A stretch of 64,000 nucleotides of DNA from Anaerospora hongkongensis (GCF_004339805.1 NZ_SLUI01000005.1:124001-188000), one strand, 5' to 3'. Positions 24,894 to 33,355 are shown, counted from the first letter of the stretch. Translations and numbers: made by a program. Notes: a model not told the origin generated them from the letters alone.

Positions 24894-25522
24894 AGCGTCT
24901 TTTGCTCCATCCTGGTGGAAAGCGCCAAAAGGCCGGGCCTTGTTTTGTGGATAAAACTAATCACAGCCATTGTCAGTATGCTCTCTAAAATGACAATCGG
25001 AATATGCGCCAGCAGCAGTAAGTTAATAATGGATAACATACCCTCACTATAAACACTATTGGAAACATACAGCACCAGGGCAAAGGTGGCTACCCCCTGT
25101 ATAACGGAGAAGGCTCCCAGCAGCCCGCTTATCATCGCTAAATGTTTGCCGTCGCGGACGAGCTTGCGAAATAGAAAAGACGATACAAAAGCCGGCAAAG
25201 TCATGATTACCGTATTGATTGGCAGAGTGGTGAGGCCTCCGCTTTGGAAAAACAACGTTTGTAAAAGCAGTCCGACAAATATGGCAATGGTGCTTCTACG
25301 CCCTAAGAGAATACCAATCAGGCCTCCTAAAAATGCATGCACCGAGCTTGGGCCAATAGGGATAGTAATTAGCGAAGCAGTAAAAAAAGCCGCCGTTGCT
25401 AAACTGACTTTCGGGATTTCCTCCTCCTTCATGCCTTTTAGTGAATAAAGCAGCATCCCCCCCGCAGCAGCAGAGGTCACTGCGACTGTTTGCATGTTTA
25501 AAATTCCATCAGATAAATGCAC
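24884..25522 (-). CDS. cbiM: ECF nickel/cobalt substrate-specific subunit (CbiM/NikM)
   Basis: 212 residues, about six transmembrane helices. The N-terminus MHLSDGIL is the diagnostic metal-binding MHIxDG motif; the conserved His residues in PSSVHAFLGGLIG and LLAHIPIVILES are also present. In CbiM/NikM the N-terminal amine and His2 coordinate Ni2+ or Co2+, so the start is certain even though the ribosome site is weak. First gene of the six-gene operon. A terminator-like hairpin lies in its leader. Confidence 0.92.
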   Translation of the reverse strand: MHLSDGILNMQTVAVTSAAAGGMLLYSLKGMKEEEIPKVSLATAAFFTASLITIPIGPSSVHAFLGGLIGILLGRRSTIAIFVGLLLQTLFFQSGGLTTLPINTVIMTLPAFVSSFLFRKLVRDGKHLAMISGLLGAFSVIQGVATFALVLYVSNSVYSEGMLSIINLLLLAHIPIVILESILTMAVISFIHKTRPGLLALSTRMEQKTLCK

Positions 25523-25559
25523 GTTTTCTCACACCTTTCTCTCTCTCTGAGTTTCAGGT

Positions 25560-25618
25560 AAAAAAAAGGACTACGAAAAAACCCTCCCCCATTTCATTGA
25601 GGAATGACCTTCGTAGTC
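25560..25618 (-). terminator. Terminator-like hairpin in the cbiM leader
   Basis: On the minus strand, arms GACTACGA (25618-25611) and TCGTAGTC (25576-25569) enclose a G-rich 34-nt loop and are followed by seven or more T. It lies 38 bases before the cbiM start, so read-through must be controlled: a metal-sensing leader is plausible. No NiCo or cobalamin riboswitch motif was recognised. Confidence 0.6.
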
Positions 25619-25756
25619 ACTTTCATCCGTTTTATCTAAAGCTTATCATCGACTCTTCGTGAGCCGCTGTATTAAAGAATCATATTCGTCATCTGGATAG
25701 GAAATCCTTTTTTTACCAAAAAATATATTGGCACTATTTATTCGTCTTAAAAGCAC

Positions 25757-25797
25757 AAAAGCGGCAAGGCTCAGTATCTCTGAAGCCTTGCCGTTTT
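25757..25797. terminator. Hairpin terminator, copy 4 of the repeat family
   Basis: Arms CGGCAAGGCTCAG (25762-25774) and CTGAAGCCTTGCCG (25780-25793). It lies at the 3' end of the minus-strand propeller-like gene; the gene on its other side points away. Confidence 0.8.
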
Positions 25798-25822
25798 ACT
25801 CTTATTCTCTTAATTTATTTCG

Positions 25823-27145
25823 CTATTCTTTTACCGCTTGCTCAGCCTTATACGCTAACGCCGCCTCTCTGGCCTGCCTAGCCATCCGGCTGTGCGAAGC
25901 CAGCGACCGGGGTGCCGAGCGAAAAGCGCGCCGTACCGGCACTGCTTCCCAGAAAGGAGCAACCGAGTTCAGATTGGCAAGGCCAAGATTGCGCTCCGGG
26001 GTCAGGGATACGAATGGCTGAGCCTGTGTGCTGCCAGGCGGGGGATTGTAGACTGTAACATCATTGCCTCGGGCAAACCACAGCCGGTCGTTAGCGGCAG
26101 CTGCCCCATTCTCATAGAGAATCGCCCAGAAGAAGCCGGACATATTTTGCAGGCTGACAGCCGGTACGGCAGCCTGACTGAGCAATGCAGGCTGATTTGC
26201 AGCGGCTCGCGCCAGAATGTCTGCTGCACTGGTTTTGTACAGCATGCCGCTCAACGTCTCAAAATCAGCGTTATAGCGTCCGGTCAAAATATAGGCCGTA
26301 CCATCATTACCAAAGGTAATGTCACGGAAATCGGCCTGATCGGAAGTGCCGTTCGCTGCTCCAGCCTTAAAGGCAGTTTTGGCTGTCATGGTACTAAGAT
26401 CAACCACATCGAGGCAGGAGTCGGGATTGTGACTGCCAAAGTTCTGCTTGCCGCCGATACAAGCAACATATAGACAAGTCGTGGCCGTAGTGCCGCTAAC
26501 GGTCGTAAAGGGTTCCAGTGTAAAGGCATTCTTACCGACACTGACCTGACCGCCGGTGACAGGTACCAGTCCGGTATCCAGCTTAACCACCGTACTATTC
26601 AAATACTGCGGACTGGCTATCCAGGGATTATTCACAGTCGTGAAGAGTCCATACAAATACCCGTCAACTGCCGCTATCGCCACCCCGTTGCTTTGATAGC
26701 CTGCCGTACCGGGAAAGGTATAGCTCCCGGTCTCGGTATAGCCATTGCCCGTCATCGCAATCCGGACAATCCTGGCTCCGTCATAATCAATCCCATAGAG
26801 GGAATCACCCAGTGTTACAACCCCGTACAGGTTTTCGATGTGGTTCCACTTCTTCTGAGTGATCATCGTCCAGGGATTGGCCGAAGGATCATAGATCCCA
26901 ATGTCAGCAGCCAGATGCGCACCGCCCTGAACCCGTTTGTACTGAGCAAGCGCCACCCGAAGCTGCCCGGGTGAAGCGGCATCCTGAAACGAATGCAGAC
27001 TGGGATCTTTGTTTAAATTAATGACTTGGATTTTATTGACAGTAATATCCGTCACCCCTCCTGCACCTTGTGTAATGTCTCCCGCTTCTCCTTTTGTATA
27101 GTCCTCGTCAACTACGGTATACCCCAGTAACAGCTTCTTACTCAT
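25823..27145 (-). CDS. Propeller-like protein paired with a TonB receptor
   Basis: 440 residues, AAGGAGGG before the ATG. Repeated motifs such as LYGVVTLGDSLYGIDYDG, GVAIAAVDGYLYGLFT and DITFGNDGTAYILTGRYN suggest six or more beta-propeller blades. The C-terminal 40 residues are basic and helical (RMARQAREAALAYKAEQ). No Sec signal, lipobox or membrane segment was found, which is odd for a partner of an outer-membrane receptor encoded 16 bases upstream. It could be exported by another route, or act in the cytoplasm on the imported ligand. Family not identified. Confidence 0.72.
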   Translation of the reverse strand: MSKKLLLGYTVVDEDYTKGEAGDITQGAGGVTDITVNKIQVINLNKDPSLHSFQDAASPGQLRVALAQYKRVQGGAHLAADIGIYDPSANPWTMITQKKWNHIENLYGVVTLGDSLYGIDYDGARIVRIAMTGNGYTETGSYTFPGTAGYQSNGVAIAAVDGYLYGLFTTVNNPWIASPQYLNSTVVKLDTGLVPVTGGQVSVGKNAFTLEPFTTVSGTTATTCLYVACIGGKQNFGSHNPDSCLDVVDLSTMTAKTAFKAGAANGTSDQADFRDITFGNDGTAYILTGRYNADFETLSGMLYKTSAADILARAAANQPALLSQAAVPAVSLQNMSGFFWAILYENGAAAANDRLWFARGNDVTVYNPPPGSTQAQPFVSLTPERNLGLANLNSVAPFWEAVPVRRAFRSAPRSLASHSRMARQAREAALAYKAEQAVKE

Positions 27146-27160
27146 GGTCTTCCCTCCTTA

Positions 27161-29311
27161 TTAAAAGGAGTACTGAACGGTGGCATAATAGGTTCTCCCC
27201 TGCCGGGGAAACCAGATATTCTGCATTGTTTTGTCCTTCTTATCCTCCCAGTGGTCATGTCTCACTTGCTGCTGTTCGCTGCCTTTGTTAAAGACATCAG
27301 TGACTCCCGCAGTCAGCTTCATGTCTGGCCGGAAGCTGTAGTGCAAGCCCAGCTCCATTGTGCTAAGAGCGTCTTCATAGAAGCTGGTACTGTTACTGTG
27401 GCTGAAAGGCACCTCATCCTGGTAATGGTAGGCTGTAAAAACTGATAGCTTCTCACCAGGGAAACGGTAGCCCAGGCGAACATAGCTTTCGAACTCCGGA
27501 ATGTTGTAGAAGGGCTTGCCCAGCCTGCCTTTTTGTTGGTAATAGGCCTCCAGGTACTCCGACCAGGTCCAGGTAGCGGCCAGCTGCAAGTCCCAGCGTC
27601 CCCAGGCCAGCTTGCTGTCCAGCTCTACGCCATGGGCTTTGCCTGCACCGCCATTGCGGTAGACTGAACCGTTAACCAGGCGGATGAGGTCGATCAGATC
27701 TTCTGTGCGGCGATGGAAATAGGTGAGCGACAGATCACCCTCCACCTTTCCCAGCTTGCCCTGCCAGTCGGTGCCTACATCCCACTGCGTCCCATGTTCC
27801 CAGGTCGGCAGCGGCTGCTTGATGACGGTCGGATTGGGCCGGATGAAGAAGCCGTCACCGTAGATTTCATAGAAGTTGGGGAACCGGTTATAGGTGCCGT
27901 AGGTGCTGCGCAGAGTCCAGCCGTTTGCCAGTTTCTTTTTAAGTGCCGTTCCCCAGGAAGAGCGCCAGCTTTCTTCTTCCTCGGTATTGCCCCGGCCTTT
28001 CACCTGATCCATACGGACAACAGGCGTAAACCACAGGTCTTCCTCTTTCCCTAAAGTGATGGTGTCCTGCAGCTGCAGGTGCCACTGGTCACTGGTATAG
28101 TGGGGAGCAAAATGACCACGGAAAAAGCCGCTGGCACTCCAGCCGTTGCCGACGACATCATAGGTCTCGTGAGCATAGTCACCATGAAACTCCAACAGGT
28201 GTCTGTCTGCCAACTGGTATGTCCCATCGAGAGCCATACCGGTCCTCCGGGTCTGGTAGTTGCCATTGGTCTGGGCAATGGCCTGGGAACCGGAAGGTGG
28301 TGGATAGGTGTCCCAGCTCTTATTCTGATCAAGGTAGTCCACCTGCCAGCCCCAGTCCAGCTTACCTGTCGTCAGCCGCCGTCCAACGGTCAGCGTCTTT
28401 TGGATATTGGTCTGTTCCTTGCGGAAATCGCTGAACCACGGCGAAGCGGGGTTATCGTCCTCGTCAGAGTTGAACAAGGGAGTGGGAAACAAATTAGTGC
28501 TTTCCCGCCAGGTACCTTTGATATGCCACTGCTCATCCTGCCATTTGAGCAATACATCGGTATTATGATAACTGTTATTCAGCCGGTGTCGCTCTACCGG
28601 CGGATAATAGTCCCGGACTTGCCCTTGCCGGTCCAGCGTCTCCAGGTTGTTATACGGAAAGTCTCCCTTGGCCTGATCGCGGTTGATACCGATCAGCAGA
28701 CTGCCGCTGCCCAGCGGGCTGTTGATGCTCACACTGTTCTGGTAGCCGCCAAAGGAGCGCATGCCGGTCGATACCATGCCGCCTGTTGTCTCAGGCTTCT
28801 TAGTCACGATGTTGATGACGCCGCCTAACGGTGCTCCGGCAAAGCGGGCCGGAATATACCCCCGGTAGACTTCAATGCGGGCAACATTCTCCACTGGAAT
28901 GACCGACAGATCCACCGCCGCCTCTGAACCTAACTTCAAAGGAACGCCATCCATATATACGCCGACCTCGGCAGCCGTACTGCCCCGGATATAGGCGACA
29001 CTATACTGGCCAGTCCCATTCATCCGTCTAATATGAACGCCCGGAACTGTCTCTAATAGTTCGGGCAGTCGTTTGTGTTCCCCCTGTGTCTCTTCCGGAA
29101 TAATCACGGAAACAGAGCCTGGTGAAAGACGCTGTTCCCAAGCCGGCCTGGGGGCTTCCACCGTCACCGGTGGCAATCCATATTCTCCTTCCTGCGGCTG
29201 GCTGTCACCAGTTGCCGCAAAGGCTAATCCACTGCAGAGCGATGCCATGCCCCATACCAGCGTACAGCCGACCCGGATGGACATGGCTTTATTCTTTCCT
29301 TGTAATCCCAC
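27161..29311 (-). CDS. TonB-dependent outer-membrane receptor
   Basis: About 716 residues from a GTG start with AGGAGG seven bases upstream (an open frame to 29392 is not used). Signal peptide ends near GLAFAA. The plug domain contains RLPELLETVPGVHIRRM, VYMDGVPLKLGSEAAVDLS, and VARIEVYRGYIPARFAGAPLG; the 22-strand barrel ends in the aromatic YYATVQYSF. This is a BtuB/FepA-like receptor for a siderophore, corrinoid or metal complex; the ligand is unknown. Its presence shows that the organism has an outer membrane. Cotranscribed with the propeller-like gene. Confidence 0.9.
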   Translation of the reverse strand: MGLQGKNKAMSIRVGCTLVWGMASLCSGLAFAATGDSQPQEGEYGLPPVTVEAPRPAWEQRLSPGSVSVIIPEETQGEHKRLPELLETVPGVHIRRMNGTGQYSVAYIRGSTAAEVGVYMDGVPLKLGSEAAVDLSVIPVENVARIEVYRGYIPARFAGAPLGGVINIVTKKPETTGGMVSTGMRSFGGYQNSVSINSPLGSGSLLIGINRDQAKGDFPYNNLETLDRQGQVRDYYPPVERHRLNNSYHNTDVLLKWQDEQWHIKGTWRESTNLFPTPLFNSDEDDNPASPWFSDFRKEQTNIQKTLTVGRRLTTGKLDWGWQVDYLDQNKSWDTYPPPSGSQAIAQTNGNYQTRRTGMALDGTYQLADRHLLEFHGDYAHETYDVVGNGWSASGFFRGHFAPHYTSDQWHLQLQDTITLGKEEDLWFTPVVRMDQVKGRGNTEEEESWRSSWGTALKKKLANGWTLRSTYGTYNRFPNFYEIYGDGFFIRPNPTVIKQPLPTWEHGTQWDVGTDWQGKLGKVEGDLSLTYFHRRTEDLIDLIRLVNGSVYRNGGAGKAHGVELDSKLAWGRWDLQLAATWTWSEYLEAYYQQKGRLGKPFYNIPEFESYVRLGYRFPGEKLSVFTAYHYQDEVPFSHSNSTSFYEDALSTMELGLHYSFRPDMKLTAGVTDVFNKGSEQQQVRHDHWEDKKDKTMQNIWFPRQGRTYYATVQYSF

Positions 29312-29733
29312 CGAAGAGCCTCCTAACCCAACTATATGATAGCAAGAAGTAAATATGAGAATATTGTAATTATTAAAAACAAAGAATAGCATTTGCTGCT
29401 ATTCTTTGCTTCTGTCCCTGTAGGACAGGTTTACGCTTATCAATGGATAGAGTATAATTAGAATTGCTTACTATGGAAAAAACCAGTTCCCTGTCTTACG
29501 CGCCAACGCAAGCAGGGCATGCTTAATAGAGGCATTGTTGCTGTCTGCAACTGCCTTATAACCTCAACTCCTTTGCATAGCTTGTATTGTGGTCTTTGCT
29601 TAATATTTCACCTCTTCTCGAATTTTCATTTGTCTAGTTAATAAGTATATTTTTGTGCTAATAGCACGTATTTATATTCCAATTATATTGTGCCATTAGC
29701 ACAAAGTCAACTACTTTAAAGGAATTGGTTTAT
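29312..29733. other. Intergenic region upstream of TonB receptor and XRE gene
   Basis: Holds a 12-bp hairpin (29380-29391 with 29397-29408) in the minus-strand leader of the receptor gene followed there by TTTTT, thus a possible attenuator; a small GTCC palindrome near 29415-29430; and two operator-like repeats before the XRE gene. A start-less open frame at 29471-29563 is described under findings. No cobalamin riboswitch was recognised. Confidence 0.5.
29655..29702. promoter_or_regulatory. Two operator-like palindromes for the first XRE repressor
   Basis: GTGCTAATAGCAC (29655-29667) and GTGCCATTAGCAC (29690-29702) share GTGC/GCAC half sites; centres are 35 bp apart. They lie just upstream of the XRE gene and suggest cooperative autoregulation. 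Confidence 0.65.
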
Positions 29734-29958
29734 ATGATTTTATCAATCTTAGCAGAGCGTCTTACATATTTGCGTGAAAACCGCAATTTAAAATTAAAGG
29801 ATGTGGCTCTAGCGGTCGGCATTACAGCAAGTGCTGTCGGCTCATTAGAGCATGGTCGAAGAGCGATAAGCATTGAAACACTTATTAAAATGGCTAACTT
29901 TTATGACGTGTCAACTGATTGGCTCTTAGGCCTCACTGATAACCCTAAACGAAGCTAA
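29734..29958 (+). CDS. Small XRE-family HTH regulator 1
   Basis: 74 residues, one helix-turn-helix domain (RLTYLRENRNLKLKDVALAV, GSLEHGRRAISIETLIKMANFY) and WLLGLTDNP, as in phage and plasmid Cro/CI-like repressors. The ATG at 29734 has AAAGGA ten bases upstream; a TTG at 29725 is too close to it. Two near-identical palindromes precede the gene. Nothing downstream is in the same transcript except possibly the second XRE gene. Probably a repressor of a mobile or accessory unit. Confidence 0.82.
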   Translation: MILSILAERLTYLRENRNLKLKDVALAVGITASAVGSLEHGRRAISIETLIKMANFYDVSTDWLLGLTDNPKRS

Positions 29959-30011
29959 TTAAATCTTTCTAAACTAACATAAGAATAAATAGAGCCTATT
30001 TACTAACCATA

Positions 30012-30064
30012 GTCACCACAAAGGTGACATGTTCACTTTTAATTTTAGTCACCTTTGTGGTGAC
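30012..30064. promoter_or_regulatory. Two mirrored 17-bp operators for the second XRE repressor
   Basis: GTCACCACAAAGGTGAC (30012-30028) and its exact reverse complement (30048-30064) are 36 bp apart centre to centre. Each is itself an interrupted palindrome with GTCACC/GGTGAC half sites. The RNA could also fold into a long hairpin just before the ribosome site. Confidence 0.75.
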
Positions 30065-30082
30065 TGTCAAGGAGTTTTTTTT

Positions 30083-30307
30083 ATGTTTTCACAAAAACTA
30101 TTTGGCGAAAGGCTTAGAACTCTACGTCAGACTAAGCATCTAACTGTCGAACAACTCGGCAAAGAGTTTAACGTTTCAAAGCAAACTGTTAGTCGCTGGG
30201 AATTAGGCGATCGTCTGCCGCCCCTTGATGTCGCTACAGCTTTAGCAGATTATTTTAATGTATCGCTTGATTATTTAGCTGGACGCGCTGACAATTCCAA
30301 TAAATAA
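30083..30307 (+). CDS. Small XRE-family HTH regulator 2
   Basis: 74 residues: FGERLRTLRQTKHLTVEQLG, then the recognition helix region VSKQTVSRWELGDRLPPLDV and YLAGRADN. Start 30083 follows AAGGAG; the frame is open further upstream across the operators but without a ribosome site. The gene is flanked by its own operator pair and by a terminator, so it is an autonomous regulator cassette. About one third similar to XRE regulator 1. Confidence 0.83.
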   Translation: MFSQKLFGERLRTLRQTKHLTVEQLGKEFNVSKQTVSRWELGDRLPPLDVATALADYFNVSLDYLAGRADNSNK

Positions 30308-30309
30308 TA

Positions 30310-30345
30310 AAAAATGCTTAAAGTCGGTGACTTTAGCATTTTTTT
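30310..30345 (+). terminator. Terminator after XRE regulator 2
   Basis: AAAAATGCTTAAAGTC pairs with GACTTTAGCATTTTT (one bulge), with A and T runs on the two sides. Confidence 0.75.
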
Positions 30346-30499
30346 ATTAGCTGTTTGCTCTAAATAAATATTACAGTCAGTTAGCATCTTTACGTTAAAT
30401 CAGATTGATATGTTTCCCTCAGACTTTCTGGATAAGGTTACTTAAAAACATATTATGCAAACAATGAGACACTTATATTGGTCAATTTAAGATCCGTTT

Positions 30500-30916
30500 T
30501 TACTTAAAACAATTTTCAATTTGGATATTCGCTTTATCAATTTCTACTTTACTCATTGTATGACGTTTCCCATGAGTATCTATAAGATAAGCTTCAATTA
30601 TTTTAGAAGGTTGTTCAAGTTTTGTTGTCCCTATGATTTTATCATTGTCTTCAATTCTATCTTTAGTAAGTTTAGGACTTCTTTGACCGTTTTCAAATAT
30701 AACAATAAACTTATCTATTGTTAATGCCTTTCTTCCATTGTTTACAATAAAGAATTGATACCCCGCTTCTATTACTATTCCATTTGTAGTATGTGTTCCA
30801 GCTCTCTCGCCAGCTAGGATTATTATTTTAGGAACATCAATAAAATACATAAAATATAATGCCCATGCACTAAATATCGCTGCTAAAAACGCCAAAATAA
30901 GATTTGCTATATCCAT
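30500..30916 (-). CDS. Small membrane-anchored protein of unknown function
   Basis: 138 residues. One N-terminal transmembrane helix (LILAFLAAIFSAWALYFMYF) followed by a beta-rich soluble domain (GYQFFIVNNGRKALTIDKFI). Start at 30916 (TAGGTG upstream) rather than a TTG at 30925. No family recognised. It lies 39 bases after the AbiJ-like gene on the same strand and could be its partner. Strongly AT-rich codon use, unlike the flanking core genes. Confidence 0.65.
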   Translation of the reverse strand: MDIANLILAFLAAIFSAWALYFMYFIDVPKIIILAGERAGTHTTNGIVIEAGYQFFIVNNGRKALTIDKFIVIFENGQRSPKLTKDRIEDNDKIIGTTKLEQPSKIIEAYLIDTHGKRHTMSKVEIDKANIQIENCFK

Positions 30917-30955
30917 TTGCAACACCTACTTTTTATTAATCTATGTTTTTATTCA

Positions 30956-31798
30956 TTATGCAGTTTCTTTTGTTTTATCAACGAGATAGTTAACAAAAGC
31001 AGTACATGAAACAAGCATAAATTTTGCATCTTCAAATTTTATATTAGGCGCATCTAGTAATGCGTGCCTAATTCCCTCTGCATCGCTAGTATAACCATAG
31101 AGTTTATCAAAAGCGCCTTTAAGAGAAGAATGAAGCTCAATATTAGGCTTAGCTTCTATAATTTTTAATGCTTTTCCCAATGTAGCTTTTGGGTCTTCAG
31201 CTATAATTATGCAAGCAGCTTCAACTGCACTTATAGATTCTTTAATTGAATTTCGATAATCAGGATTTTTTCTATCAGATAATAATTTTATTGATGCTTT
31301 TAAATGAATTGTTGTTGCATTAAACTTGCTTGGTGATTGCAATGCTTGTTCTATTGATTGAATTTCTTCCTGATCTGTTATTTTAATAATTTTGCCCTCT
31401 ACAAAACGATATCCTGACATTTCTTTCTCAAGTAAAGTGTTACAGAAAGACATGAAAGATTCATTATTATCATAGCTAGCCATAAATTCAATGAAGTCAT
31501 AAATTTCATACCATTTACAAGAAAAGAAATATTCTCTAATGTACTGATAAGTTTTATTCCAATCATAAGATAGTGTATCTATTGGATTTTTAAAATAGTT
31601 ATGCCACATCAATTTAAATAATGATATTTTGGGATTAATGCTAGTCTCTCGTAGAGAATTGGTACGCTTTAACCATCCTATATCATCCCAGTAGAACACT
31701 GTGAGAGCATTCCATAAAGCAACACGTAGATCTTCATCAATACCATCTATTTGTAAAATCCCCTTAACTGGTGTGTAACCATTTCTTTTTGAAAACAT
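30956..31798 (-). CDS. AbiJ-like protein with C-terminal HEPN-type domain
   Basis: 280 residues. The N-terminus MFSKRNGY and the following 90 residues resemble the AbiJ N-terminal domain family (AbiJ_N4 type). The C-terminal half is helical and contains DAEGIRHALLD at about 239-249, with the R-H pair of HEPN-type ribonuclease domains. AbiJ proteins cause abortive infection, killing or arresting phage-infected cells. Family assignment is by motif recall and defence function is inferred. The AT-rich context with XRE and ImmA genes supports an accessory defence role. Confidence 0.7.
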   Translation of the reverse strand: MFSKRNGYTPVKGILQIDGIDEDLRVALWNALTVFYWDDIGWLKRTNSLRETSINPKISLFKLMWHNYFKNPIDTLSYDWNKTYQYIREYFFSCKWYEIYDFIEFMASYDNNESFMSFCNTLLEKEMSGYRFVEGKIIKITDQEEIQSIEQALQSPSKFNATTIHLKASIKLLSDRKNPDYRNSIKESISAVEAACIIIAEDPKATLGKALKIIEAKPNIELHSSLKGAFDKLYGYTSDAEGIRHALLDAPNIKFEDAKFMLVSCTAFVNYLVDKTKETA

Positions 31799-31888
31799 TC
31801 TAATCCCCCTATAATTGCCAAATATCGTACTAATTCATCAAAGGACTAAGTACTCCTTCTGTATTTAAATAGAAAGATATTTTAAATG

Positions 31889-31931
31889 AAAAAAGCACTG
31901 CCCTACCAATTAAGGTAAGACGGTGCTTTCT
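31889..31931. terminator. Hairpin between the AbiJ-like gene and the next gene
   Basis: AAAGCAC and GTGCTTT arms enclose a second small stem (TACC/GGTA). It lies between two genes that point away from each other, so it would end a short leader or an unannotated transcript. Confidence 0.45.
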
Positions 31932-32009
31932 GTCCAGTATTATTTGGAGGACTTACTTCAAATTGATTGAATAATTATAACATCGTTAAATTAATTGGAG
32001 GTTATAAAT

Positions 32010-33080
32010 GTGAATAATACAATTGAAATATCTCCAGCTGCAGCTACGGCTACAGAATCTACCGAAGCGGGTTTTATGGTACTTCCTTTTGAACAGTATC
32101 AATTTAAAGATTTTATTAAAAGTCTGTTAGGAAGTCCTCAATCTATTGGAAGAATTTTAGATGAGCCGTACGAAATCGAAAAAGAAGATGTAAACCAGTT
32201 AAATGAACTAATAGTTCAAAGAATTACACAACAAAATGAAGGAATTCTAATCCAATTTACATCAAAAATTGTATACAATGATAATTCATATGTAGAATTA
32301 AATTCAATTCAAGAATTTTTGACATATAACGAGTTACGCCCAGTAATATCAGAATCAATACATTTAAAGTGGGACTTTTTAGTAAGATTTCAGGATAAGG
32401 ACGTACCTGAAAAACAACGTATACAAGTTTCCATGACATCTTCTGGGCGTAGCATTCCTTTTTATGATGGTGAAACTACTATTTTTCGCAATCATTCAAG
32501 CAGCGGGATGATATCCTATCGGGTTGAACATACAGCTAGAACATGGGGCGCAGATATTGAAGCACTGCTAAATAATTATTTTGCTTCGATTATAAAAACC
32601 GAGCCTGATTATAAAAAATTCATTAGAAAACATGACTCTAAGATTGCAACAATTATTGGCCTCACTTTTCTTCTAACTAGCATGTATACGCTTTTTGCTG
32701 CAACTTCTAGTCGCACTAATACACTCTTAATGCAATTTACGGAATTTGTTAAAGAGACAGGTCATGAAGGACTAGCCTCTGTTCACAATAAAGTTGATTA
32801 TCTAATTACCTTTTTAATCACTGGAAAGAACATAAATGAATCAACTAGTTTTTTTGTTGCATTTATTCTAACGTTTTCTATATTTTTTCCTATATGGATT
32901 ACAACAACTATAAATTATAAATACCCTAGTTTCATTTTACTAACAAAAGAATCCTACAAAAGTAAAGAAATAAAAATTATAAAACTTAAAAAAAGATGGT
33001 TGTCCTTTTTCTTTGCTGTAGCATCTAGCATAATTACAGGAATAGCATCTAACATATTATATACAAAATATTTTAGCTGA
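32010..33080 (+). CDS. Unrecognised three-helix membrane protein
   Basis: 356 residues from a GTG start with GGAGG eight bases upstream. About 210 N-terminal residues are soluble (acidic, with SMTSSGRSIPFYDGE and an NHSSSG turn) and are followed by three transmembrane helices (IIGLTFLLTSMYTLFAA, FFVAFILTFSIFFPIWI, FFFAVASSIITGIASNILY) with a variable loop between the first two. I do not recognise it. Codon use is AT-rich like its neighbours in the island. A cytoplasmic sensing domain tied to a membrane effector would fit a defence gene, but nothing in the sequence proves this. Confidence 0.7.
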   Translation: MNNTIEISPAAATATESTEAGFMVLPFEQYQFKDFIKSLLGSPQSIGRILDEPYEIEKEDVNQLNELIVQRITQQNEGILIQFTSKIVYNDNSYVELNSIQEFLTYNELRPVISESIHLKWDFLVRFQDKDVPEKQRIQVSMTSSGRSIPFYDGETTIFRNHSSSGMISYRVEHTARTWGADIEALLNNYFASIIKTEPDYKKFIRKHDSKIATIIGLTFLLTSMYTLFAATSSRTNTLLMQFTEFVKETGHEGLASVHNKVDYLITFLITGKNINESTSFFVAFILTFSIFFPIWITTTINYKYPSFILLTKESYKSKEIKIIKLKKRWLSFFFAVASSIITGIASNILYTKYFS

Positions 33081-33300
33081 AACTAGCCCCCGGTTTCGCG
33101 ATGTTTAAGCAATTACTTTACTAGCAAATACTCGCCTGCAACAGTACCAATAATCCAGCAATAAGCACCGTCAAGATAGTTTCGTAAATTCGTTTGCAGT
33201 CCACTGGCCACTAAAGTCAGTCAGCAATAAAATCCGACTCAAGGCCGGCAGTTTCGAATACTGAGACAGGGTATCTATTTCATTTAGGCTACTCTAGCAC

Positions 33301-33345
33301 AAAAACGGCAAGGCTCAGAATTTCCCTGAAGTCTTGCCATTTTTG
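33301..33345. terminator. Hairpin terminator, copy 5 of the repeat family
   Basis: Left arm ends in ACGGCAAGGCTCAG, right arm CTGAAGTCTTGCCAT: one of the two most diverged copies. A tRNA-like tail begins 10 bases further on. Confidence 0.75.
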
Positions 33346-33355
33346 TATATAGTTA

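Noticed and set aside
25523-25740. Cobalamin or NiCo riboswitch before cbiM
   Set aside because: The B12-box and the NiCo core motifs that I know were not found; only the terminator-like hairpin is supported.
28079-28828. 249-codon plus-strand frame inside the TonB receptor gene
   Set aside because: Antisense to a clearly coding region; low-complexity composition and no ribosome site or family features.
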